From a virus: a DNA stretch of 26,965 bases. The position numbers and the translations under genes are program-made. Positions 1 through 6,637 of this stretch are shown here, in pieces. Where the stretch lies: the IMG/VR virus record IMGVR_UViG_3300042330_000100, positions 1 to 26,965 of that record; one strand, given 5' to 3'. Under the pieces are notes generated by a model that was not told the origin of the DNA, ran no database searches, and saw nothing but the letters and a program-made list of their open reading frames with translations. Each line of letters opens with the position of its first letter. Position 1 is the first letter of the stretch.

Positions 1-87
1 CTGAGGAAGGAATGAGACCGCACCAGCAGCGGCAGCGGTCGCTAGAGAAATCCCAACTCCGCTGCTGTTGTTAGTGTCGGTTTGCAT
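1..87 (-). CDS. N-terminal part of 181-aa fibre/neck-region protein, cut by window end
   Basis: An ATG at 87-85 opens a frame that runs off base 1 after exactly 29 codons; the residues are rich in Ala/Gly and end with VSFLPQ. The start overlaps the stop of the 50-aa gene upstream (TAATG), the same coupling used elsewhere here. Read circularly, the frame continues at 26965 with NTGDTLRGAGEKINDNF and ends at 26507, giving a 181-aa protein. The GDTLR..KIN.NF.ELY motif is a common N-terminal motif of phage fibre-like and virion-associated proteins. The Ala-rich segment alone could be taken for part of a holin, but the joined reading explains it better. Confidence in the gene is high; confidence in the joint is moderate to high. 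Confidence 0.7.
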   Translation of the reverse strand, partial: MQTDTNNSSGVGISLATAAAAGAVSFLPQ

Positions 88-239
88 TACTCGGACTTAG
101 GTTGAGCAGCGTTGACGATTAGATCGACAAGCGGCAAAGCAACTTTGGCGTTTTGAATGCCTCCAGCTTTGACTGCAATGTCGATGAGTTGCAGCAAACC
201 GTTGGCTTGTTCTTGAGTGAGTTTTACGGTGATTTCCAT
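87..239 (-). CDS. Small 50-aa protein, function unknown
   Basis: A 50-aa ORF beginning MEITVKLTQEQANGLL. The ATG at 239-237 lies one base after the stop of the 117-aa gene; a longer frame to 281 would need an upstream alternative start inside that gene. The sequence is a short beta strand followed by amphipathic helices (residues about 8-45), with no cysteines and no membrane segment. Similar tiny proteins that start with a strand and continue with a helix pair often sit beside fibre genes in phages. Its place in a translationally coupled string suggests a virion-associated or fibre-accessory role, but nothing in the sequence shows a function. Confidence 0.7.
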   Translation of the reverse strand: MEITVKLTQEQANGLLQLIDIAVKAGGIQNAKVALPLVDLIVNAAQPKSE

Positions 240-240
240 A

Positions 241-594
241 TTAGGCGACGGGAACTTCAGCCACAGCAACGATCTCCACAACTGGATTCCACGGCAACGG
301 CAGCGTCACCACCGGCGGATTGATCTGATCGTTGATCTGCTGCGTCACGTTCGCTTCGATAGCGGTCTTATCGACACCGTTCTCGTAGCACCAGTTCAAG
401 ACCTGTGCTTCGCTCAGTTGGTCGTAAGGCGTGAACTCACCAGACGGCGGAGCGAACGAGCAGGAGCCGTAGCAAGTGCCGCTGTATTGATCCTGAGTGC
501 CGTTGCAACGCCAATCGGCGGTGATGACGACATCGGTGAGTGAGCCTTCGGTCGGCTTAACGAGAAGGCGTTCGATGATCCAGAGGATGGTCAT
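241..594 (-). CDS. Conserved small phage protein (117 aa) next to fibre genes
   Basis: The 117-aa product starts MTILWIIERLLVKP, has four cysteines in its first half (CNG, CYGSCSF, NWCYENG), and ends with a Pro-rich stretch after QINDQINPPVVTLPLPW. The pattern 'VIxAxWxCxGT ... GxFxPYDQLxExQVLxW ... QINPPVVTLPLPW' recalls a family of short phage proteins of unknown function that I know from environmental phage genomes, often beside fibre genes. The start is ATG, three bases after the stop of the S74 fibre gene, in the same frame direction and probably on the same transcript. It may be a fibre partner or assembly factor; that is inference from position only. Confidence 0.8.
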   Translation of the reverse strand: MTILWIIERLLVKPTEGSLTDVVITADWRCNGTQDQYSGTCYGSCSFAPPSGEFTPYDQLSEAQVLNWCYENGVDKTAIEANVTQQINDQINPPVVTLPLPWNPVVEIVAVAEVPVA

Positions 595-597
595 AAA

Positions 598-1782
598 TTA
601 GCGGGCTTCGAGGGTTTGGACGCGGGCGGTGAGTTCTTGGATGGCTTTTACCAGCACAGGAATCAGGTCAGCGCGAACGGATTTGTAAGGAGCTTCACCT
701 TCGGGAGCAGGGTCTTTCCACTCGTCGATTAGGTTGGGGAACACCGTCTCAAACTCCTGAGCAATGAAGCCTCTGTCGCTCTTGATGTTTTTACCTCTAC
801 CTTCCTTCCAGTCGAACTTGCGCGGCTTGAGGGATAGAATTGCAGCAAGTCCAACGTCGATGTCTTGGACGTTTTCCTTAAGGCGAGCATCCGAAATGAC
901 GGAAATGACCGCACTTGTTGCGGATACCGTTCCGCTGTAAGAAACGTAGAACTTAAACGCGGGAGTTCCGCCAGTAGAGTACAGCAGATATGAATAATCA
1001 GTCGCTGAAACAGAGCTTCCGACAGTTGCGAAATAAGGAGCGGTTGCGCTGTAAGCTGCTTTTAGTCCAATTCCACTGTTTGAACCTGCGTCAGCTGTTC
1101 CAATCAATAACCGACCACTCGCATCGAGGGTCATTGCTTGGGTCCAAGTGATATTGTTTCCACCAGTACCGCTTGCAGCGTTGTACCAAAAATGTGTTCC
1201 AGCGGCAATGCGATAACGCTCAGCAGGAGACGATGCCAGATATTTCCAGTTGGTTCCGTCGAAACGAGCGTTGTTTGTCAGGTTGGCATCGACGTCGTTT
1301 GTGACTCCAGTGAGGCTTGTACCGATTCCAATTTGCAGCGCACGATAGGTGCTACCCCACGCACTCGGCGTAACCCCCACGCCGAGGTTGCCGGAGGAGT
1401 CTACACGATAACGCTCAGTGCCACCTGTAGTGACAGCAAACGTGTCTGCCGCAGGATAGTAGATGCCAGTGTTTACGTCTCCGGTCGTTGTAAGAGCGGG
1501 AAGCAGTGCGGTTCCAGCAGCAAACGTCGAAACACCAGTGACTCCAAGCGTCGTTCCCACTGTAGCCGCGCCGGTGATGGCGGCGGAGCCAGCGGTAACT
1601 AGTCCGGTGACAGTCAATGCTCCACTCGCGGTTGGCGATGATGAGAGCAGATTGTTGATGCTGATGCGTTTGGTATTCCCCGAGGCTGGTGGAGTATCCG
1701 ACACGTCCACAATCGGGATCATGTCATTTATTGCATCGGCTGCCGTTAGGTTTGTTAGTGCTGAGATTTTAGCGTCTGCCAT
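598..1782 (-). CDS. Tail fibre/spike with C-terminal intramolecular chaperone (peptidase S74)
   Basis: This 394-aa protein has three parts. Residues 1-50 (MADAKISALTNLTAADAINDMIPIVDVSD) form the head/adaptor-type start typical of phage fibres. Residues 50-290 are low-complexity, Ala/Thr/Gly-rich and beta-repeat-like (TVGTTLGVTGVSTF, LGVGVTPSAWG). Residues 297-394 form the peptidase S74 domain. The signature SDARLKENV places the catalytic Ser at 297 and Lys at 302, and FDWK, RGFIAQEF and a terminal coiled coil (LVKAIQELTARVQTLEAR) follow. S74 domains trimerise the fibre and then cut themselves off just before the Ser. The mature fibre would therefore be about 296 aa. Its location between capsid and neck genes is unusual, since fibres normally lie at the distal end of the tail module. 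Confidence 0.93.
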   Translation of the reverse strand: MADAKISALTNLTAADAINDMIPIVDVSDTPPASGNTKRISINNLLSSSPTASGALTVTGLVTAGSAAITGAATVGTTLGVTGVSTFAAGTALLPALTTTGDVNTGIYYPAADTFAVTTGGTERYRVDSSGNLGVGVTPSAWGSTYRALQIGIGTSLTGVTNDVDANLTNNARFDGTNWKYLASSPAERYRIAAGTHFWYNAASGTGGNNITWTQAMTLDASGRLLIGTADAGSNSGIGLKAAYSATAPYFATVGSSVSATDYSYLLYSTGGTPAFKFYVSYSGTVSATSAVISVISDARLKENVQDIDVGLAAILSLKPRKFDWKEGRGKNIKSDRGFIAQEFETVFPNLIDEWKDPAPEGEAPYKSVRADLIPVLVKAIQELTARVQTLEAR

Positions 1783-1783
1783 A

Positions 1784-2017
1784 TCAGTAAACTGTTAAGA
1801 TTAGTTTTCCCAAGTCTTCTTGTGTTAAAAATGTGGAGCCATCTTCCAGCACTATGCTGTCGAATGTGCCATACGAAATAACGAGCTTGCTGGTTCCATC
1901 TTCTTGCAGCAGGAATGTCTCATCCTCTTGTAGAACATCCCTCCGCATAATCGGAGGCTCAGGCATGATCCCATTATAGGATCTCGTCCTGTTGATTGAT
2001 GTTCCGATTGAGATCAT
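1784..2017 (-). CDS. Hypothetical 77-aa protein with LQEDGTS-type repeats
   Basis: The 77-aa product contains three related strand-turn motifs, VLQEDETFLLQEDGTSKLV, IVLEDGSTF and LTQEDLGKLIL. These look like a short beta-repeat protein. Such 'LQEDGTxxLLxED' stretches are common in small phage structural proteins, whose function is unknown to me. The ATG at 2017-2015 overlaps the stop of the 86-aa gene (TAATG), and its own stop lies one base before the fibre start, so translation is probably coupled to the fibre. GC is lower than in the head genes. Confidence 0.75.
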   Translation of the reverse strand: MISIGTSINRTRSYNGIMPEPPIMRRDVLQEDETFLLQEDGTSKLVISYGTFDSIVLEDGSTFLTQEDLGKLILTVY

Positions 2018-2277
2018 TAGGCTCTGGCGTTAAACGCTACGACAGAACCGGATGAGATTTGAAAGCCGGTGATGTTGCCCACCAGCGGGAAGCCAGCAGG
2101 AATGGTCTTGGAGGTCCAAGTGCCGGATATTCCAAATCCCGTAATGGAAGTGAACACCGTCGGCTCGGTAGGAATCAAGCCAGACCAGTTGCCGGTCTGA
2201 GCGGCGGTGCTAGTGACCAGCGCGAAGCCTTCTCGGCCCATGCTGTACTCGGTTGAAATGTCTGCTTGGACGGCCAT
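2017..2277 (-). CDS. Small structural-type protein (86 aa)
   Basis: An 86-aa, cysteine-free, Thr/Ser/Gly-rich protein that is probably all-beta (TGNWSGLIPTEPTVFTSITGFGISGTW ... SSGSVVAFNARA). The composition and length match small phage virion or decoration-type proteins that usually follow capsid or precede fibre genes. It is the first gene after the terminator-like hairpin at 2298-2330, so its expression may be uncoupled from the capsid transcript or depend on read-through. The ATG is preceded by an A/C-rich leader (CACCGAAACACAATTTT) with no Shine-Dalgarno sequence. A capsid decoration role is possible but not shown. Confidence 0.75.
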   Translation of the reverse strand: MAVQADISTEYSMGREGFALVTSTAAQTGNWSGLIPTEPTVFTSITGFGISGTWTSKTIPAGFPLVGNITGFQISSGSVVAFNARA

Positions 2278-2297
2278 AAAATTGTGTTTCGGTGAAA

Positions 2298-2330
2298 GGG
2301 AGGGTCACCAGCGTATCCAGTGACCCTCCC
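2298..2330 (-). terminator. Terminator-like hairpin between head and fibre genes
   Basis: A perfect 11-bp inverted repeat (GGGAGGGTCAC / GTGACCCTCCC, arms 2298-2308 and 2320-2330) encloses an 11-nt loop. It lies in the 65-nt gap between the 58-aa gene and the 86-aa gene. On the minus strand the stem is followed by TTTCACCG, a weak T tract; on the plus strand AGTTTTGG follows. It could terminate or attenuate the head transcript, or protect its 3' end, so that capsid protein is made in excess. Confidence 0.7.
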
Positions 2331-2342
2331 AGTTTTGGTTGT

Positions 2343-2519
2343 TTAACCTTTGCGGATCTTCGGTGCAACGCTGCCCTGTATCCACAGGATCAGCTTTGAG
2401 CCCTCTGCAATCTTGGCAGTGTTAAAGTCAATGCGCTGGGCGGCTGCATCGACTTCGGGACCGGCGACAATCTTTGATTTGCCTGCCTTGTCCACTGCAA
2501 TGGTCGTGGCGATTCTCAT
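2343..2519 (-). CDS. Small 58-aa protein downstream of the capsid gene
   Basis: The ORF starts at ATG 2519-2517, 11 bases after the capsid stop, and encodes MRIATTIAVDKAGKSK ... ending SVAPKIRKG*. It is basic at both ends, with strands predicted at its start and near LILWIQG. Its size and position immediately after the major capsid gene match small head accessory proteins in other phages, but no diagnostic motif is present. A terminator-like hairpin follows 13 bases after its stop, making it the last gene of the head block. Confidence 0.7.
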   Translation of the reverse strand: MRIATTIAVDKAGKSKIVAGPEVDAAAQRIDFNTAKIAEGSKLILWIQGSVAPKIRKG

Positions 2520-2530
2520 GACTTGGCCGA

Positions 2531-4651
2531 TTAGGCGGTGACCAGAACTTCGGCCTGGGTCGTGTCCGCGGCCGCGGCGCCGAACATGATGTCGTAGGAC
2601 GCCATGTGAGCGCGGGAAGCGCGGCTGTACCAGACGGAGAGCAGGCAGCTCAGGCCGTTGGCGGTGGTGACGGCGCGTTGCTCGAGGAACTCACCGGCGA
2701 TCATGCCGACCGGGAGGCCGGAGGCGATGGCGATGGCATCAGGGCCGCAGACGAAGCCAGCGGTGTTGGTCTCGGCAGAGGTCCAGCGGTTGTTCTCGGC
2801 GACCACGTCGAAGCCGAACCGGCCGTTCGCCAGCAGCTCTAGGCGGCTGTCAGGGAAGGTGCTTGTGGCAGCCGAGAATTGGAGGCGAGCGATGTGGCCA
2901 CCGTCCAGGATGAGGTTCTTGCTGCGGTAGTTCTTCGCCAAGGCGAGGATCGCAGGCAGATCCGAGGTGTCGAAGTTGGCCGCGGTGCCGATAGTAACTG
3001 CGGTGCCGTAGTTGCCCGAGACCATCAGGGCGGTCAGCACGTCGCTGATACCGTAGGCAAACAGGTCGGCAGAACCAGCAGCCAAGTCGGACAACATGAA
3101 GCCCTGGTTAAGCTCCTGCTGGGTGACCGTGAAGTTCTTCGAGATCTGGTTCACGGTGACCGCGGTGGCGGCCAGCGTCGAATCGTTGTTGGTTTCCCAG
3201 GACGTCGGGTTGGTCTGGGCAGCGGTGCCGGTGGTGTACTTCTTGACCTGCACGGACGCGCGGGGCCTGAGGTTGTCCAGGCCGACGTTGCGGCTGAAAG
3301 CGGAGACCAGGGCCAAACGAGTGGCGGCCACGGTGATCACTGCGTCGGCGAGATAATCGACAACCAAGCCCGAGGCGAACGTGTTGGCGTTCTGGGGGGC
3401 GTGGATGGCGCTCTGGCGCAACAGCTCGGAGTGGTTGGCCACCAGGAACTTGCGGCGGTCAGCACCGGCCTGAAAGCCTCGATGCTTCTCGAGCAGTGCA
3501 TTGCCGAGGTTCTCGATGCGAACCGGGGCGACGGGCTCCGGTGCAGGGGCGGCGGTGATGGTCTTGGCGCTGATGGCAGCGGCAACGGCCTTGGCGACGA
3601 TGGCGTCGATGTCGAGGGCGGTCGGCGCACTAGGAGCGGCCGCCACCACGGTGTTGGAATCAGTCATGTTGTGTGGTGTCTGCTGTGATGTCGGCGCGGT
3701 TGTCGCGCCATCGTCGGCAGCGTTAGTGCTGCCGGTCGAAAGTGTTTTGTCTGTGGTTTCGCCCTCCTCGACTTCGAGCTGGGCATAAAGCGCTTTGAAC
3801 CAGTCACGGCCGGCGGCACCTCCCCAGAGGTTGGCAGCCACGTCGGCAGGGGTGTTGGCTTCGGCCTCGAGGAAGCGCTCGTTGCGTCCCCACCAGGCGT
3901 TGGCTGTGCGGATCTTGTCCTCGGTGGGCGCCTCACCGGCCACCAGGGCCTCGGCGTCTAGGACGGTCTGCTTCTCGAGGCCATCACCGGCCAGGCCTTC
4001 GGCATACTGCTCGAGGCCTCGGCGAAGATTGCTTCGGACGGTCTCAGGGGCGGTCTTGGTCACAGCCCGAGGATGCCAGCAGGCGGCCATGGCGAGCTGC
4101 TCGGTGGTCTTGTCGGCCAGACCGAACTGGATGGCCTCCTGGGCGGTGAACCATGTTTCCGCGGTCATTGCCGCGCGGATCTGAGCTGAGGTCTTGCCGG
4201 TGCGCTTGGTGTAGATGCCGGCCAGGATCTCCGCGTGCTGGTCGAGGGCGTTGGCCATCTTCCGCATATCGTCTGAGGTGCCTGCCACCATTCCAGACGG
4301 GTCATGGATCATGAACAGCGAGGCCTCGGCCATCTCGATGCTGTCACCTGCAAGAGCTATGACGGAAGCAATCGAGGCAGCGATGCCGACCACCCGAGTG
4401 GTCACCGGCGCCTGCCGGCCTCGCAGCATATTGTAGATCGCCAGGCCGTCCCAGACGTTGCCACCTGGGCTGTTGATCTCGACCACCAAGGGGCCAGGGC
4501 CGACAGACTGGAGAGCGTCGGAAAATGCCTTGGCAGAAATTCCGGAGCCACCGAACCAGTCTTCACCGATCTGGTCGAAAATCTGGAGCACAGCCGGCTC
4601 ATGGATCGAGGCTCGGGGGCTGTAGGAAAGCCAGTTGGTTACTTTGGTCAT
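2531..4651 (-). CDS. ClpP/S14-type prohead protease fused to HK97-fold major capsid protein
   Basis: This 706-aa polyprotein has three regions. Residues about 20-185 are a ClpP-like serine protease: VVEINSPGGNVWDGLAIY, the nucleophile Ser93 in GIAASIAS, His116 in FMIHDPSG, and ETWFTAQEAIQFGLADK. Residues about 195-395 are a linker/scaffold-like part rich in Ala, Thr, Pro and acidic residues. Residues about 400-706 are the capsid domain (FASGLVVDYL, ISKNFTVTQQELNQG, NLILDGGHIARL, IASGLPVG, RAHMASYDIMFGA). In many phages the protease and capsid are separate genes; natural fusions are known. The protease would cut the scaffold and release mature capsid protein during prohead maturation. The position of the canonical ClpP Asp appears to be Thr166, as is common in phage relatives. 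The ATG overlaps the portal stop by four bases. An internal ATG (codon 329) could give a second product. Confidence 0.93.
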   Translation of the reverse strand: MTKVTNWLSYSPRASIHEPAVLQIFDQIGEDWFGGSGISAKAFSDALQSVGPGPLVVEINSPGGNVWDGLAIYNMLRGRQAPVTTRVVGIAASIASVIALAGDSIEMAEASLFMIHDPSGMVAGTSDDMRKMANALDQHAEILAGIYTKRTGKTSAQIRAAMTAETWFTAQEAIQFGLADKTTEQLAMAACWHPRAVTKTAPETVRSNLRRGLEQYAEGLAGDGLEKQTVLDAEALVAGEAPTEDKIRTANAWWGRNERFLEAEANTPADVAANLWGGAAGRDWFKALYAQLEVEEGETTDKTLSTGSTNAADDGATTAPTSQQTPHNMTDSNTVVAAAPSAPTALDIDAIVAKAVAAAISAKTITAAPAPEPVAPVRIENLGNALLEKHRGFQAGADRRKFLVANHSELLRQSAIHAPQNANTFASGLVVDYLADAVITVAATRLALVSAFSRNVGLDNLRPRASVQVKKYTTGTAAQTNPTSWETNNDSTLAATAVTVNQISKNFTVTQQELNQGFMLSDLAAGSADLFAYGISDVLTALMVSGNYGTAVTIGTAANFDTSDLPAILALAKNYRSKNLILDGGHIARLQFSAATSTFPDSRLELLANGRFGFDVVAENNRWTSAETNTAGFVCGPDAIAIASGLPVGMIAGEFLEQRAVTTANGLSCLLSVWYSRASRAHMASYDIMFGAAAADTTQAEVLVTA
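3665..3690 (-). promoter_or_regulatory. Possible internal translation start for a separate capsid protein
   Basis: Within the protease-capsid fusion, codon 329 is ATG (3667-3665), followed by TDSNTVVAAAPSAP. It is preceded by CAGCAGACACCACACAAC, an A/C-rich stretch like the leaders of the free-standing genes at 13893, 16808 and 17649 (for example ACAGCAACAACATG). It falls in a low-complexity linker between protease and scaffold/capsid. An internal start here would yield a 378-aa scaffold-capsid protein without the protease, comparable in logic to the nested starts of lambda C/Nu3. This is inferred from sequence context only. Confidence 0.4.
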
Positions 4652-6189
4652 TGGGTTTTCTTGGCTCTGGTTTTCCGCTTCTTAGGCTCGAGCACCGCAA
4701 CCACCTCTTCGATGGGCTCGGCCGGGATCGGCTCGGGCATTTCTTCGGAAGGAGGCTGCTCGAGAGCGGCCGCGGCCGGCTCCGGTGCTATCGGCTGCTT
4801 TTGAGCGGTCGAGATCTGTGAGACATCGAGGCCGTACTTGACCGCCAGGTCTTGGATGTACCGGGCCTGTTGAGCCTTGGCCTCCAGGGCGGATCGCCAG
4901 TCGATGCCTCGGGCGCCGTAGATCTCGTCGTAGGTGGTAATGCCTGCACCAAGCTCGTTTAGCTGGGCGGCAGAGTTGCGGCCGACGTCGACGTTAGGGG
5001 CTCGGGGCGCCTGGATGGCCACCTCGTACCAGTCATCGGGGCTGTCCCTGAGAGTCGGGTCGGTGCGGATGGCGTACTCCATGACGTATTCCCAGATACG
5101 TCGGGCGGCCGAGGCCATCACCTGGTGACGGCTGCGGAACCACACCGAGGACATATCGAGTGAGCCACGGTAGACGGTGCCCTGCATCGACTCTGGAAAG
5201 ACCAGGACGTAAGGAATACCGACGCCGGCGCACACCTTCTCGGTCAGGCTGCGCCAGTACTCGCGCATATTGACGTTGGGGCGGTCAGCGCTGAACTGCT
5301 CGAACTCGTCGCCAGTCTTCATAACCTTGACCGAGGCGCCGAAAATGTTCTCGTAGTAGTTCTGGGCGGTGCCCTGGGAACCAGCAACACCGGATCGGAG
5401 GCTGGTTGCCTGCACCTCACCGGAGCTGGTCTTGATCACCTGGGCCACGCTGGAGGCGAGCTTGCAGGATTCCATCTCGAGCTTCTGGAGGTCGTCCAGG
5501 TCGTGAAGGTCGTTGATCACACAAGCCACGAAAGGCAGGCCGCGGAGCTGGCCGGCACGCTGGGCCTCGTAAATGTGGACCACCGAGTCGGAAGAAATGG
5601 ATCGGATGTCGGTAAGCTGTCCCTGCTGCTGCTCCTGGCCGCAATAGAAGGAGATGGCTCGACCCGTCTTAGGATCGAACCGGACGCCATCGAACACATC
5701 GGGAAGGCCCTCCTGGCCAGCGGGAGTGGAGACCTGCTGCGGCTCAATGAGCTGCAATCGGGGCCGGCCGGTCTCGCCCTTGGTCAGGAGGATAAAGGAT
5801 TCTCCGTCATAAAACCAGCCACGGGCGGCCAATGACATCAGGGTGCCGAAGGATTGCCGGGATCCGATGTCAGGGTAGCGGCTCCAGGTGTCCCACCACT
5901 TTTTGGCTCGGAGATTCCACTCGGGATTCGATGAGGCCGGCTGGACTGAGAAGTTCGACCCGACGGTGTAGTTCTCGAACAGGTCGCCCAACCTGTTCAT
6001 GACGGCGTTGTTCTGCTCGAAGAATCGGGACTTTCGGACGATCTGCTGCCGGGTAGAGGCAGTCACATCGAACCGAACCGAGGTGTAGCTGGTGTCCAGG
6101 AAGGACCGGCGGATCGAGTTAGACGCGCCTTCGTAGCGGTCGACAGGCGCCGAACGGAACTTGTTCAGGATGGTGTCGAGGAATCCCAT
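4648..6189 (-). CDS. Portal protein, lambda gpB family
   Basis: The 513-aa product shows the lambda-type portal pattern: an N-terminal SNSIRRSFLDTSYTSVRFD segment, NNAVMNRLGDLFENYTVGSNFSVQP, SFGTLMSLAARGWFYDGESFILL, LQLIEPQQVSTP and the hallmark QRAGQLRGLPFV followed by the long helix DLQKLEMESCKLAS. The last ~60 residues are Pro/Glu- and then Lys/Arg-rich (PKKRKTRAKKTQ), forming a disordered tail. Twelve copies form the DNA gate at the capsid vertex. The gene overlaps the downstream protease-capsid gene (ATGA), and its own ATG at 6189 overlaps the upstream gene's last base, so head genes are tightly coupled. The family usually lies between GpA-type terminase and a protease/scaffold gene, as here. 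Confidence 0.95.
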   Translation of the reverse strand: MGFLDTILNKFRSAPVDRYEGASNSIRRSFLDTSYTSVRFDVTASTRQQIVRKSRFFEQNNAVMNRLGDLFENYTVGSNFSVQPASSNPEWNLRAKKWWDTWSRYPDIGSRQSFGTLMSLAARGWFYDGESFILLTKGETGRPRLQLIEPQQVSTPAGQEGLPDVFDGVRFDPKTGRAISFYCGQEQQQGQLTDIRSISSDSVVHIYEAQRAGQLRGLPFVACVINDLHDLDDLQKLEMESCKLASSVAQVIKTSSGEVQATSLRSGVAGSQGTAQNYYENIFGASVKVMKTGDEFEQFSADRPNVNMREYWRSLTEKVCAGVGIPYVLVFPESMQGTVYRGSLDMSSVWFRSRHQVMASAARRIWEYVMEYAIRTDPTLRDSPDDWYEVAIQAPRAPNVDVGRNSAAQLNELGAGITTYDEIYGARGIDWRSALEAKAQQARYIQDLAVKYGLDVSQISTAQKQPIAPEPAAAALEQPPSEEMPEPIPAEPIEEVVAVLEPKKRKTRAKKTQ

Positions 6190-6596
6190 CAGCTCATGCC
6201 CATCCGGTAGGACGCCTCGCGGCGGAAGTTGGAGAAATCGCCGCCGTAACTGGTGGCTGCAACCAGAACCACGGTCACCATCTTGGTGTAGATCTGGGCG
6301 TCGGTGGGCGTAAGGTTGCCGTCCTGCTCGAGGTAATAGACGGCCAGGTCATAATCGTCGACCAGGCTTTCCCACATCTCGACCATCTCGGAAGGTGTAG
6401 GGGCGCCCTTGCCGGGCTCGGCGAACTCTACCGAGACATCGGAGGATGATGTCGACCGGACAACCTGGCCGGACTCGATCACTGTGGCCGCGGCGATAGA
6501 CTTAGCAGCCAGGGCAGCCAGGAGCGTCACACCGCCCAGTGTCGAGTAGACACTGCGGAGATAGGCCCTCTTGATGGCTACGGTAAACGTGAACAC
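6189..6596 (-). CDS. Hypothetical 135-aa protein in the gpW position
   Basis: The ORF lies between the terminase large subunit and the portal, where lambda-like phages carry the small head-completion protein gpW. Only a GTG start at 6596 opens the full frame; the first internal ATG comes very late. Residues 18-40 (TLGGVTLLAALAAKSIAAATV) are hydrophobic and Ala-rich and might be a membrane or buried helix. The remainder (VVRSTSSSDVSVEFAEPGKGAPTPSEMVEMWESLVDDYD ... FRREASYRMGMS) contains a strand pair followed by helices, loosely like gpW, but longer than the usual ~70 aa. I do not recognise it firmly. Its start may be elsewhere if the N-terminal part is not translated. Confidence 0.6.
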   Translation of the reverse strand: MFTFTVAIKRAYLRSVYSTLGGVTLLAALAAKSIAAATVIESGQVVRSTSSSDVSVEFAEPGKGAPTPSEMVEMWESLVDDYDLAVYYLEQDGNLTPTDAQIYTKMVTVVLVAATSYGGDFSNFRREASYRMGMS

Positions 6597-6637
6597 CTCG
6601 GGCGGATCTTCACCGATCCCAGGGTGACTTCAACAGG

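Noticed and set aside
1-87. Holin start from the Ala-rich N-terminus
   Set aside because: The in-frame continuation across the window ends gives a fibre-type protein with a GDTLR motif, which explains the segment better.
2879-3688. Long plus-strand ORF (269 aa) opposite the capsid gene
   Set aside because: Shadow of the GC-rich capsid coding strand; no motifs, and the opposite strand encodes the capsid in full.
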